This document shows positions 48,601 through 61,300 of a stretch of DNA of 64,000 bases, piece by piece (within the stretch, counting starts at the first letter, position 1; the number at the start of each line of letters is the position of its first letter). This DNA comes from Phylloscopus collybita (lineage: Eukaryota > Chordata > Aves > Passeriformes > Phylloscopidae). The notes below the pieces were generated by a model. It ran no database searches and was not told the DNA's origin. It was given only the letters and a program-made list of their open reading frames with translations. The position numbers and the translations under genes were made by a program. Location: the NCBI GenBank assembly GCA_027886175.1, contig JAJNNQ010000019.1, positions 15,300,501-15,364,500 on the forward strand. Direction: 5' to 3'.

Positions 48601-51600
48601 GATATTGGGAAAAATCCCTCCCTATGAGGGTGGGCAGGCCCTGGCACAGGGTGTCCAGAGCAGCTGTGGCTGCCCCTGGATCCCTGGCAGTGCCCAAGGC
48701 CAGCTTGGACCTGTCTTAAGTGGGTTAAACCTGACCTGGAGGCTTCCCCTTCCCCCAGAGGAACCCAGCTGGGTTCCTGCCACCGTGGGACTGCTCCAGG
48801 GCCAGGCACTTCCAGACATGCAGCTCCAGAAGAGAGGAATAAGTGTGGAATTGGCTTCCTCCTCAAAATGTTTTTGGAACGAGGGCAGAGGAAAGGAGCA
48901 GGGCTCGTCCCAGGACTGAGCAAATCCTGGTGGTGACAGTGACAGCCTCCCTGCCTGGGATGACAAGCCACAGGGACTGACAGGACACAGGGAATGCCTC
49001 TCTCCCCAGCATCCCCAAGTCCCATCCCTTCACCTGCAGCCCCAAACCCTGGGCCAGACTGAGCAGCTCCCACTAAACCTGCAATGATCCCGGCACGTTT
49101 GTGGCAGGCAGGGGGTTCCCTCTCCTTTTTCCCTTCGGTGCTTTTGTTTATTCCTCAGGAGGCACCCAGGTTTCAGGGAGGCAGCAGATTGCAGCAGTTG
49201 CTTTGTGCCAGCAGAGTTCAGGGCAGTTTCTGCTCCCTCCATGTGGAAGTTTCCAGGTTCCCTGGGAGGGCTGGGCACACAGGGGGGCAGAGCTGTGCTC
49301 AGGCTGCAATCTGCTCCCCGGAGCTGCTCTGCAGAGCCCCCAGCCCCCGAGGGAGAGCTGGCAACATCCCTCCCAGTGCTGGAGGAAACAGAATCACAGC
49401 AGGGTTTGGGTTGGGAGGGACCTTACAGCTCAGCTCTGCCACCCCCTGCCTCCCACTGTCCCAGGTTATTCCAAGCCCTGCCCAGCCTGGCCTGGGACAC
49501 TTCAGGATTCCTCACATTTTGGGATTTAAGGCTTTCTTTGAGCAGTCAAAGGTCTCAATTTCAGCTGTACCCAGTCCTTTGTGTCAGGTGTCTGTGCAAT
49601 GTCCTCCTGTGAGTGTTTCTGTCTGCCCTCATCCCCCTGGAAACACCCCTGTGTCCATCCCTTTATTGTGATCCACCTTGGCTGCAATTTTCCCAAAAAG
49701 CTCCACTGGAGAGTGGCTGCAAACGTGCTCTGCTGGGTGTGCTGCTCTTTCTGCTCTCCAGAAGGGTTGTTGCCTCTGCCTGGAACAATCCAAGCTGAGC
49801 TGCTGCCAAACCCTGTGACCCTTGGACATAACACCCCTCCCCTCGTTCTGCTGGGCACAGAGAGGAAAATCTTGATTTTTTTCCATCATATCTATGCAAA
49901 GCAGTTACTAAACCTTACCCATCTGGTCTGGTAGGATTTTACACTTCCCTGGTCAAAGTGACAAATACCTCCCTCAAGGTCAGGACAGCAGCAAAAGTGG
50001 CTCAGATTCAGAAAGCAACAAGGAGCAAGGACAAAAAAAAAAAAATTAAAATGCACTGGCAAAAGCTGCCCTGGGCAGCCCCTTCCAACTCTGGGCCAAT
50101 TTTCCCTGGTCTAGAGACAGAAGTGGGGTGATAAAACTGCTTCTTGTTCTTCTGCTTCTCTCTCTGCCCTTGTTTACGTCCCCCAGTTGGTTTTGTCAGG
50201 GTTGTTATTGATGAGAACCTCGGCAAGGCTGCAGAAAAGTTATTGGAGATCATGCTGGGGTTTTTTTTTTTTTTTGAGGCTGAGGAGCACTGAGAGAGAA
50301 GTTGTCAGTGCCTGTGTAGGAACACAGCTGACTGAAACACCTCAGGCACCAGAAAGAGTGTTTTCAACTTGTAACTCAAACCTTTCCCCACAATCATCCT
50401 TGGAGGCTGCAGGATGTGCCTGGAAGGAGAAGGAAAAACTCATTTTTTGTCTTTTTTTCCAACATTTACAACTCCTTGGTGTGGTAAGGATGATCCCTGG
50501 TGGGAGTCATGGCTGCAGTGGTACAAGGGATGTCTTGGAGAGAGGTTTCAGCAGCAGAAACCAGGGACTGCCCAACTTCCTGAGCATAAATCCTTCAGTT
50601 TTGAGGAATGCTGTCAAAGAACCAATGGAAACAGCCAGCTTGGAACAGGCTTCCAGCTGGAGAGGCCATGAGGATGATCAGTGCTTCATTAGCAGCATGA
50701 CTCCAGGATTAATTGCGAGGTGGATTGGTGGCAGTTTGCCGTGCCCTGCGAATTCCGTGTGCTGTTCTGCAGCAGAAATGAACTCCAGGGCTGTGCAGCA
50801 TTTCTGGCTGGAATCCAAAGGGAAGGAGAGAAAACTGCCACGAGGGGAATCAGGAGAGAGAGAGGGAGGCTTTCCCTTTCTTCCCAGTGAAACCCCAGGG
50901 TAAAAGAGGAAAACAGGCACACGTGTGTGTGTATGTGTGTTCTGTACATTCCAGCAGCAGGAGACTGCAGCCAGCATCTCCAAAAGCTTCTCCAGACAGC
51001 CTCACTGGGACTTTTCCTTAAGATTTCAGGGATTTCTGAGCTGAAGCTGCTCCTCCATCCTCATTCCTTCCACCCAGGGCCGCTGGAGCCACGAGGAGGA
51101 GCAGGGAGGGGCCGGAGCCGCCGCCGTGGTGCCGATGGCAGCGCCATTTCCAGAGCTATCAACAGTCTCATGGTCATAGCTCTTGGAATGGTACTGCCAT
51201 AAGCACTGGACTGCCAGCAGCTGTGCTTGGGAGGGCCTGGCCCCCCTGGAATTCCCCTCCATTAGGATGAAGCCGGTTCCTGAAGGATGGATGAAAGCTG
51301 GCCCTCAGTACTTGAGTCTCCAACAACCACCACGCTCTCCTAACCCACAAACCCCTGAGGTATCCAGACCTCCCTGCTTGGGCCAAGAAGAAGCAGAAAA
51401 GTTCATGGGAATGTTGGGAGCAAACCAGTCAGACTCTGCTTCTCTGTCTTTGGGAAGATTTGTACTTTTACAGTGACTTGAGTGAGTGGGAACAAGGTGC
51501 TCGTCCTCAGCAGCCCATCCTTGGGGAGGTGGAGCTCCTGTGCTGCCCTGCAGATGTATTCCTGAAGGAAACACAGCTAGAGAGAAGATCCTGGTGACAA

Positions 51601-54600
51601 ATTCATCACAAATGGAGCTGCCAAGCAGAACAGGACCATCAGGAGCCCCTGGAGCTCCATGGCCACAGGACAGCCCAGGCCTTGGCTCCCCTTTGTCCTT
51701 GCTCCAGGAGTTTTCCTGCAACATTCCGTATTTTGCCATCCCAGCTTCTTTTTGGCAGAGAAGAGGAGGAGGCCCAGCAGCTGCAAAGAAATCAATGTGG
51801 ATGTGCCAAGGTCCCAGGCAGGTGTTGGGGAAGGGAATGCCCTGGCAAACAGGGAGATCATTCCCTGCTGGAATTCCCATTCCAGGGGCAGCTGATCCCT
51901 TTTGGGGGCTGGCTCAGGCCATGGGGAAGCAGAGAGGGGCCAGGGCACAGAAGGTAAAGCTTTTGGAACAAGAACAAGCTGTCAGCTCTTGACAAATCCC
52001 AGATCTCTCTGTCTCCCATGATCTGATTCCTGCTCCAAAAGATCCCACAGGGATCTAAGAACCCCAGCAAGGGGAAACGTGTTCCTGGCTCAGGGTGTGC
52101 AATATCAGGGACAGATTCTGGTCACTGAAGAGGCATTTGTGACAAACCCACAGTTCACTTGGCCAACCCTCTGGAGACATTCTAAACCCTAATTAATTCT
52201 TTCACTTTCTGGATTAAACTCTTGTGCAAAACGTCCCATCAAACAGAGGCCATTATATGGTGTGTTAGTGTAATTAAATAAAAGAGAGAACTGAGCTCCA
52301 GAGATGCCCACAACACTTAATTAAGATTAATTAAGCAACATGAATTACAGCTGGAGAGGATGAAAGGGAGCAATTCAGAACTGGCTCAGCAAAGGGGTGG
52401 GATGCTGGGTTCATGAATTGTTTTTCAGAAGCAGCTTCCCCAGCCAAGTTTATTTTAGGGGGTTGGGCACAGCCCCATTCCCTGGCCAAACACAGGGATT
52501 CCCTGCACCTGGGAGGAGGCAAGGCCTGGATTTTTGGAGGCTCATTAGCACAGATAAAATAAATAAATAGCTCTGCCAAAATAAACACAAGATTTCCTTC
52601 ACTTGCTCTCTGAGGCTGCAGTGTGATTTTCATTCCTTAGAATCAGAGAATCCCAGGATGGTTTGGGTTGAAAGGGACCTTAAACCTCATCCAGTTCCAA
52701 CCCCAAACCACCTTCCACTGTCCCAGGCTGCTCCAATGTCCAACCTGGCCTTGGGCGCTGCCAGGGATCCAGGGGCAGCCACAGCTGCTCTGGGCACCCT
52801 GTGCCAGGGCCTCCCCACCCTCCCAGCCAGGAATTCCTCCCCGACATCCAACCTAAACCTACTCTCAGTTTGAAGCCATTTGCTAAATTATTGGGCAAAA
52901 CATATCCTTGCTTGCCTCAACACAACACAAAGAATTGTGCTACAAAATTGAATTTATTTTGTGGGGCCAGTTATTGTCGTAGGAGAGCCCAAACTTCAGT
53001 TACATTGGAAACTTGATGGGTGAAAAGCAATTTTCTGTTCCATTTGCCACATGTATCACTGCTTTGCTTTTCCTCAGGAAGGAACAAACATAAATCTGAG
53101 CAGATTTTATTTACCAGAGCAGGGACTAGGGCAGAGATTTATGGACTGTGTCGTCTCCTCTGGAGCAGAAAATAGACAGGCCCAGGGGCAACCAAGGGAT
53201 GGCACAACCTTCAGAAGTTTGAACTTATCTCTTTGCTCTGCACAGTGAATTTGATGGCAATGCATTAAAGCCATGGACAGGTAGGGTCTCACAGGTGGCC
53301 CTGAAAGACACTCAGGTGTGCAGAAAAACCAGAAGAAAGCACAAAATGACAGAAATAACCTGGTGTTAACAGCAGGGATATGGGAATAGAGGGTTTACAC
53401 TCACAGGTGTTTGGATGGCCTTGGTTACCTCCTCCTGTGCTCCAAATCAATTCATTGATCAGTGGAACTCTTCATGTCCCAATCTACAGGGAATTTCTCT
53501 AAGGAATGATCTCAGAAGGAGTTGCTGAGAGCTGGTTTTACTTCGAGAAAAAAAAAAAACAAGCACAAAAAACAACAAACAAACAAACCAAACAAAAACC
53601 ACAAAAACCAACCAACCAAACAAAAAAAAACCCCACAACAAAACAAAACAAAACAAATCAGAGAATAAATAAATATCTGGTTGATTATGGTCCCTTGTTT
53701 TTTTGGGTTCCCCTCATCCTCCCCACAAAATAAGCTGTGCCTTATATTCAGATTTCTGCCTCCCCCTACCCTGGGCACGACACATTCAAATGTTGAGCTT
53801 GGCATTTTTGTTTTGGGCACCTTCAGGAGATTTGAGGCTCTGCTCAAAGTGGAAAAAAAAAAAAAAAAAAAAAAGGTTTTCCTTGGATCTTTGTTCCCCC
53901 AGAAGTTCAGAATGTTCCTGAAATCCCAGAGGGAGCAGGGCCTGGCACCACCTGCACAGACCCTCAGATGCCCAGGAGCAGCTCCTGGAGGGGCTGAGGT
54001 GGGAAAGCAGCATCAGCACAGGAGGTTTGGGGACAGAGTGACAGAAATTGGGGACTGAGCAGCCTCTGAATCCCAGCAAAATCAAGCAGCAGCTCCTGTC
54101 CCCCCCTCCTGAGGAGGATCTGACCCTGCTGGGAGAGAGCTCTTGGCAGGGAAGGGGATGAGCAAGGGGAGCATCATCCTTCCTGAGGAACAGGGGAAGG
54201 AACACAGCCACAGGCAATATGTGCTCCTTGGCTTGGAATCTCTGAAACAACTGAAAACGGGGAGAAAGTGCCCAGCAGAGCGAGGCAGGGAAGGAATTGT
54301 GCTGGTGGGTGAACACAGGGAGCACAGGGGGCCTGAAATCCCAGCCTGCACTGATCAAACCAAGGCTTCTGAGGGAGAATCTGGAGATTTTATTCAAATG
54401 AAGCACCCACTGCCAATGTCCCCATCTGTGGTGTGACATTTAATCCTGATAAAAGGCTCACAAAAGCTGAGGAGTGGGGAGCACAGCTCACAATTAATTA
54501 ATATTGCTCACAATTAATTAATATTGTTCACAACGTCACCGGTGAAACTTTCCAAATTCCCACCCAGTGGGTTGCAGGGGAGAAAGCCCAAAGCCAGGAA

Positions 54601-55262
54601 TGTGCTGCTTTAGTCACATCATAGAAAAATTAATTGGAAAATCTGGATGAAGGAGGAGAGGGGAGAAGAAACTCACACTGAACACGACACGGTGGAACTT
54701 GGTGTTTGCTCTCCCAGCAGGATGGAGACCTGAATAAATTAAATAAATTAAAGTTGATAGCATTTGCTAAGCTTAACCTACAACAGGTCCTAGTTGAGAT
54801 GTTAAAAGCATCACAAGGATGTTTTTCATTAATTTTTAAAGGGTTTTTTTTCCTTATTAAATTTAACAGGTTTTTAATTGACTATTATTTAACTGATATT
54901 TTGTTATTTAATTTTTATATCATTACTCCATTACGAGAAAATACAATTTTCAGCCCTTTAAATCAGATACCTTCAGGTAAGCACAGCTTCCCAGCACCAC
55001 CTTGGGGCTGGACAGAAGTTCCCAGGACACAAAACTGTGGATTTTGTGTGGACAAAAGGCAGGAGGGGCTGGATGAGCCATTCCCTGGGGAGCAGAACTC
55101 TTCCCTCAGCCTGGAGGGTGGGAGGGAGCCCCAGCTGCTGTGAGGGAGTTGGTGGCATTTGCTCCTGAGAAAGGAACCCAAAGGAGTGACAGGAACAATG
55201 TGCACATGCCAGACTTTTGTTATCAAACATGTGATGCTTGGGAGAAAATCTGCTTTTGACAC

Positions 55263-55308
<46 letters not shown>

Positions 55309-58300
55309 CTGCTGTTCACACACAAAGGAGGGAAGGAGGGGGAGGTTTTTGCCAGATTTCAACGAGCTGTAATTCCATTTTCCACTGGATGTTTCAGTGG
55401 GGAAAAGCCACCCATTCCCAGAGGGAGAGTGTTGGGAAATACTGGAAGGGAGGTTTGGATCCTCATCCCTGGAGGTGCCCCAGGAAAGGCTGGAGGTGGC
55501 ACTCAGAGCTCTGGGCTGGGGACAAGGTGGGGATGGGCACAGCTGGGACTGGATGTGTTGGGAGGGTTTTTCCAACCTCAGAGATCCTGGGATTCTCCCA
55601 CTGTGGCACATTTGAAACCTAACAAACTCCACTCCACTCCACATCTCCAACTTTTGCCTTTGTTTCACTCCACAGCTTTAACAAATGTAGTTTTGGTTTT
55701 TTTTTCCTCCAGCAGATAAAAGATTTCATTATGCCAGTGCTGAGACCTCCATTAAAAAAAATAAACTTAAAAAAATCACCGTTATCTTCCATTTGAATAT
55801 TATTAATTGATCCTGCTTGTGTTTCATTAATTGAAACACTTAAACCCAGCAGCCCATTCTGAGCCTTCCCATCTGGGGGTGGTTGTGAGCTGCTCTTAAT
55901 GGGCTGCTCTGTGTTTCTGATGTGTCTGAGCACTTCAAAGTGCTCTCCTCATTATCAGATTTGGGGCTCTTATGACTGTTGCATTAATTACAGCACAAAA
56001 ACAGAACTGGAGGCCAAAATCTGGAGCTAATTAGAGCCTCTAATGGAGTGCCAAGCTTAACATTAATGAGAGAGAAATGGAAACAGGGAGTTAATGGGAG
56101 AAAAAGGGGAAAGGGCTCCTCTTCCCCACATGCCCCTGAGTGGCCTCTCTCATTTGTTTACTTGTTTACCCTGGTTTATAATTAGCAAATGCATTCCACT
56201 CACTGCAAACAAGGAGCTCTTCGTTGATTTTAAAATTTGTTTCATTTCTGTCCTTTGGGGCCAAAAATGCTGTTTCTGTTGTGGAAACCTCGACTTCTGC
56301 AACACTAAAATGTCCCAAATCCATAGGAGAAGAGCTCAGCAGCTCTGGGCCATCCCCACCCTCGTGGCTGCTGTGTGGATCCGTTGATTTCCAGCAGAAA
56401 TTCGTGTTCACAAAACCCAAATTCCACGGTTTTGAGCTGAAGTTGAGCAAAACATCCTGCAGTGGAAAATAGGGGGAATTATAAACATTATCCAGGTGGA
56501 GCAGCTGAAAGCAGAAGGAGAGTGGGCAAAGGGAAAAATGATCAAATTCAGCAGTTGTGGTGAGGGGGATTGGAAAGGACCACAGAGAAATTCATTAATA
56601 GAGCCTGACAATAAAGAGGATAAAAAAGAGAAGATGGAAATGAGCACCTGAGGCCCAGGGAAACAAAATTTGGGTCAAATTCAGCAGGAGAACACCAAGA
56701 GGAAACAAGGTGCTGAAGGGCTTGGACATCTCATTTCAAGATCCTGTTTCAGGTTATTATTTGCCTGCACTTCTAAACATCCTCCTTGAAAAAGATTCAC
56801 AGCTCCTGCAAACACAAAAATAAAGGGACTGCAGGGGGTTTAGTCTTGGTTTGCCAGGAAAAAAAAAGAGGGATGGCGGAAAATGGGGAAAAAAGGAGAG
56901 ACACAAACATATTGGGAAATGCTTTCTTTGTTTCCTGAGATTTGTCAGGGACAAAAAAAAAAAATCTTTATATATTTTTTAAATGTTTCTCTTATTCAAG
57001 GGCTTTGCTAACTTGAGAACTGCAGACTTTCAATCTGTATTTCTGCAGAAATCCTACAAAATGCACTGAAAGCTGGGTGATGTGGGCTGGAGACAGGTGT
57101 TTTATAAAACCTCTGCCTGATATTTAGCAAAGAATGATGAGGGCTGAGTTCAACTCCCAAGGTTGGAACGGCATTATTTGATTTAAAGATAATTAAGAGA
57201 TTCAGCTTAACTGCTCAGGAGTGGGAAAATAAACACTTGTCATGAGACAGAGAGAGATTGGTGCTTAGATTTGACTACAAAGGACTCTAAAATCAACATT
57301 GCTGTCAGAGCCACGTAAATAATTCAGCAATCCCAACGTTTTCCCAAGATCTGGGTTTTCACTGTAGGGCTGCAATGGGATAATTCAATTTAATGATTTT
57401 ATGCTGATGGCCAAGTGCAGAACTTGACTGCAGTGATGGGAACAGGACAAATTCAGCCCAGAGGTTACAGAGTTACTGGGAAGCTTTTCATTTTCTGGAG
57501 TCTGGGAATGTTGAATGAGGGACAATTCTGCTCTCATTTGTGGAAGTTTCACATGCAGCTGCATTAAAAGCAAATGTTTTGTGAGCTTCCATTTGATTTG
57601 GCCTCTGTGCATTCGTTTTTTCAGCAGAAGATGGAAATGGAACAATGCATTTTGTTCCCAGCTTGTTCTGATGTTTGGTGTAGGTCAGATTTGAGGATTT
57701 TGCTCTTTCAAAGCCTTCCCACTCTTTCAAAGTGGAAAAATATCACAGATTAAAATAGGGAATTCCAGAGATTCTTGGATTTTGTGTCACACTCTTCTCA
57801 GTTTTCTGTTTCCCAGCATCTCCCAATTTTCCAAAAATATCAAAAGTACCTTTCCAGGGAGATAAATGAAGGGACCTTCCTGATGTCCTGGGGAACACGC
57901 TCAGATTTTATTCCTGGCCCACTGGAATTCCATCTGTGGGATCTTTCCTGGTGCTTCCAACCCGAGGAATTTGTGCTGCCACCCAGACCCATCCAGGGGT
58001 TGGTTCCTGGGGGTTTGTGGCTGCCATAAAATACAAATTGAAAGGACTCTTTTCTGCTCTGCTCCATTCTTGACACAGGAATGGAGCAGAGCAGATCCAG
58101 CACAGGCTGGGATAAATCACAAACACCATCTGAAGCTGCTCTCTCTTCCTCTCACTTTTAGAGTGGCTTATGAATTCTGTTGTTTTCTAATTCAGAATTT
58201 GTAATTCTGGAACTGAGCAGATGGTGCAAGGCTGATTCCAGTGATGTGTTCATTAAAACAACCTCTGCCAAGTGATTGTTCACCACAATCCCCCTTTCAC

Positions 58301-61300
58301 ATCAATCATTTGTTCTTGCTCTTGGAAGTCCCTCTGAAAGCAGCAGAGCTCTGAGGAACGGACACCATGTTGAGGGTGCAGGTCCAGCAGTGGTGCTGCA
58401 AATATTCCAGAGGGAAACCACTTTGGGAGAGAAAGGAAAATGCAGGGAAAGATAAATTGTGGAGCAACACACTCGTCAAATCTCAGGAAAGTTTAAATCC
58501 TTCATTCAATTCGGGAGCTCAGTTCCATTCAAAATGTGGCTCCAGCCAACTCTTACCTCAAAACCTCTTCTACATCCCACTGGTTTAGGTGCTTGAGGAG
58601 AAAAATGGTGTAAAAACACATTATTGAAAAGGGGATTCTGCTCCAGCCAAATGCAGATCTTCCCAGTTGATCCCATTCTACGTAATTACATCTCCTTTTC
58701 CTCTGGTCCCAGCAAATCCTTCCTGGGTGCTCCAGCAAATAACAAAAGGTTTGTGATACAGTGGGAGCCGTCATCACCTACTCCTTGGAAATCTGTTCCA
58801 GGTGGGATCCTGGCTGGCTCCTGGGGGGGAGTTCGTGGTTGTGTTTGAAGGAAGAAAAGTGTTTTGAAGTGTTTCATTTGGAGCTGGGCTTCAGCAGCTA
58901 GAAAAGGAGAAATCGAAGACTCAGGCAGTGAATGTTCACTCCCAAAATTGTCAATATCGCAGTGGGGAGATCAGCTCCCTGGTAAAAGCAGCAAAAGGCC
59001 TTGAACATCAGTTGGAGTCTGCTCTCTTCTGCCTTTTCCTTCTTGTTCTTTTTTTTTTTTTTTTTTTTTTTAATCTCACGAGGAGCTGAAGATTTGCTCC
59101 AGATCAGAAATGGGGAAAAGATCTGAAAGTGAAAAAGTTTGGAGAAGGAGGAAAGCAAACAAAGCAAACAGCTCAGAGCAGCAGCGTTGCAGTGAATTTG
59201 ATCCCTGGATTTTCTCTCCTGTTCTTGCATTCCCGGGGTGGGGGTCTGTCAGTAACCATTCTGCATTTACAATACAAAAAATTACAAAGGGATTTATAAA
59301 TGCAGAAAAAAAAGTCGGTGCTCAGCAGCTTTTTGTGTAATTCATGTCTAAACTTCCTGAGCTGTTTGTGCACCCAATGAGACCTGAGGTACCTTGGTGT
59401 AGCTGGGTTTATGTTTGTTAATTTTTGGTTTTTAAAATTAGTGTCGTGGTTTGAGTGTTTGCTGGAATTATTTGTTTTGTTGTGGTTGTGAGATAGGATT
59501 AGGAGAGGAGTAAAGCAGGTTTAAATTTTAAAAGGTATAAAGAGAGGTTTATTAATATAATTACAAGAGAGAAAAAAAATAATAAGAATTAGAATAAAGT
59601 GTTTAAAATACTTTTTTTCTCTTCACAAGTTCTTTGTTTTTCACGGATAACGTGTAGAGACGAAACTTGGAACTTCAGATTAGTTTGCTACTTATAAAAA
59701 AGTTTTTTTATTTGTTTATTTAGAGAGAGTGTGTGGGAAATTTGTAGTTGTGAAGCATTATATTATATTATATTATATTATATTATATTATATTATATTA
59801 TATTAATTGTTAGTTTTTTGCAACAGCTTTCTTCAGTCAATGCAAAACCAGCACACCTGACAGTGCCAGATACACTAGAAATCCCCCCGACCTTCCCTAT
59901 TTCTGCAGCAAAATCTCCTCTCTGCCTACTGTCCTTTTATTATTTTTGAGCAGAGGGGGGATGGATTTAGTGGCAGAAGTCCTGGGGAGCCCAGAGTCAG
60001 CAGCTCTCGTCCCTCCCTGCACAAAGCCCAGCTGCAAAACCTCCCCTGAGTGTCCAGGGAAGGGCAGCACAACAGGAACCACCTCCAGAAACAGCAGCAG
60101 TTAATCATGAATCCAGCTGTAAGGTGGGAAGGGATCCTTGAGCAGAGAGCAGAGGCAGCTGCACACCTCGGGTGGGTTTGGGAAGGTGGAAAACGCAGGA
60201 GCTGCAGCCACACAAACCCCTCACTCACCCTGCCTGGGCCAGGCTGGCTTCTCTCTTCATCATTTTATTTAGGATCAGTGTGATGCCAATCCTCACAATT
60301 CCTGTGCCTGAGGGGTCAGGGCTGATCCCAGGGGTTTGCTCGTCAGGAGAGGACTGAGCAGAGCCTTGGGCTCTGGGAAAATGGTCACTGCTTTTCATCC
60401 CAGCTGGGGAAACCAAAACCCAGCCGTTTGGGGGCTTTGCTTTCCTAATAAATCGTGCAGGCTGGTGTGGGGGGACAGCTCTGCAGGGAGTGGAAGTGGG
60501 AACACTGCAGCCACTGCATCCCTTTGCAGTCTTTTCCCTGGGAACCCAAATTCCCAGAATAATCTGGAGCTCCTTGTGAGGGCAAAACCCCACAGCTCCT
60601 CTCCCGTGCTGATCCAAGGTGTAATTACAGAGCCCCTTGGGCTGGCAGGAGCAATTGTCCCCAAAGCAGCACAATTCCAGGGCCAGGGGAGGCTTTGCAG
60701 CAGGTCCCTGGAGGGGCCCTGCCCTCCCATTATTGGGATTTATTTTGGGGGTGGCTGGGATCTGGGAGAAGCTCCCACAATGCTGTCTCCACTTTGGGAG
60801 GATGCAGAGGGCAGGGACAGCCCAGGATTCTCTCTGAGCACAAATCCCATCAGAGGAACCCATCGGAAGAGGAAAACAGTGCAATTAATCTGCTGTAGAT
60901 AATGTACTTAATGCATTTAACTCTTTCAATGTGTTGTGGGTTTTTTTTTTTTCCCCTGCACACATATTCCAGCTCCCTCAGATGTATTCATTTCTCAGAC
61001 CTACCTGGCTGCTTTCTCTTGAAGCCTGCAGCCCACACAGGGAGGGTTCCAGTGCCATTCCCTCCTTGCATTGTTGGATAAATCCTTTGCAGATCCCTGG
61101 GGTGGGAGCTGAGGCACACCAGGTGTGCTCCTGCAGGGGAAGCAACTGAATTCGGGGTGCAGATGAGCCTTTTCTCTGAAACTTGCTCCCCACAGGTGCC
61201 AACAGCTGAGAAATGAAGCGTGTTTTCAGGGAGAGATCAGTGAAGGCACAGGGGGTGAGAACAAAAGCCGGGCTGTAAAATCCCAGCTTTTATCCGGCAT

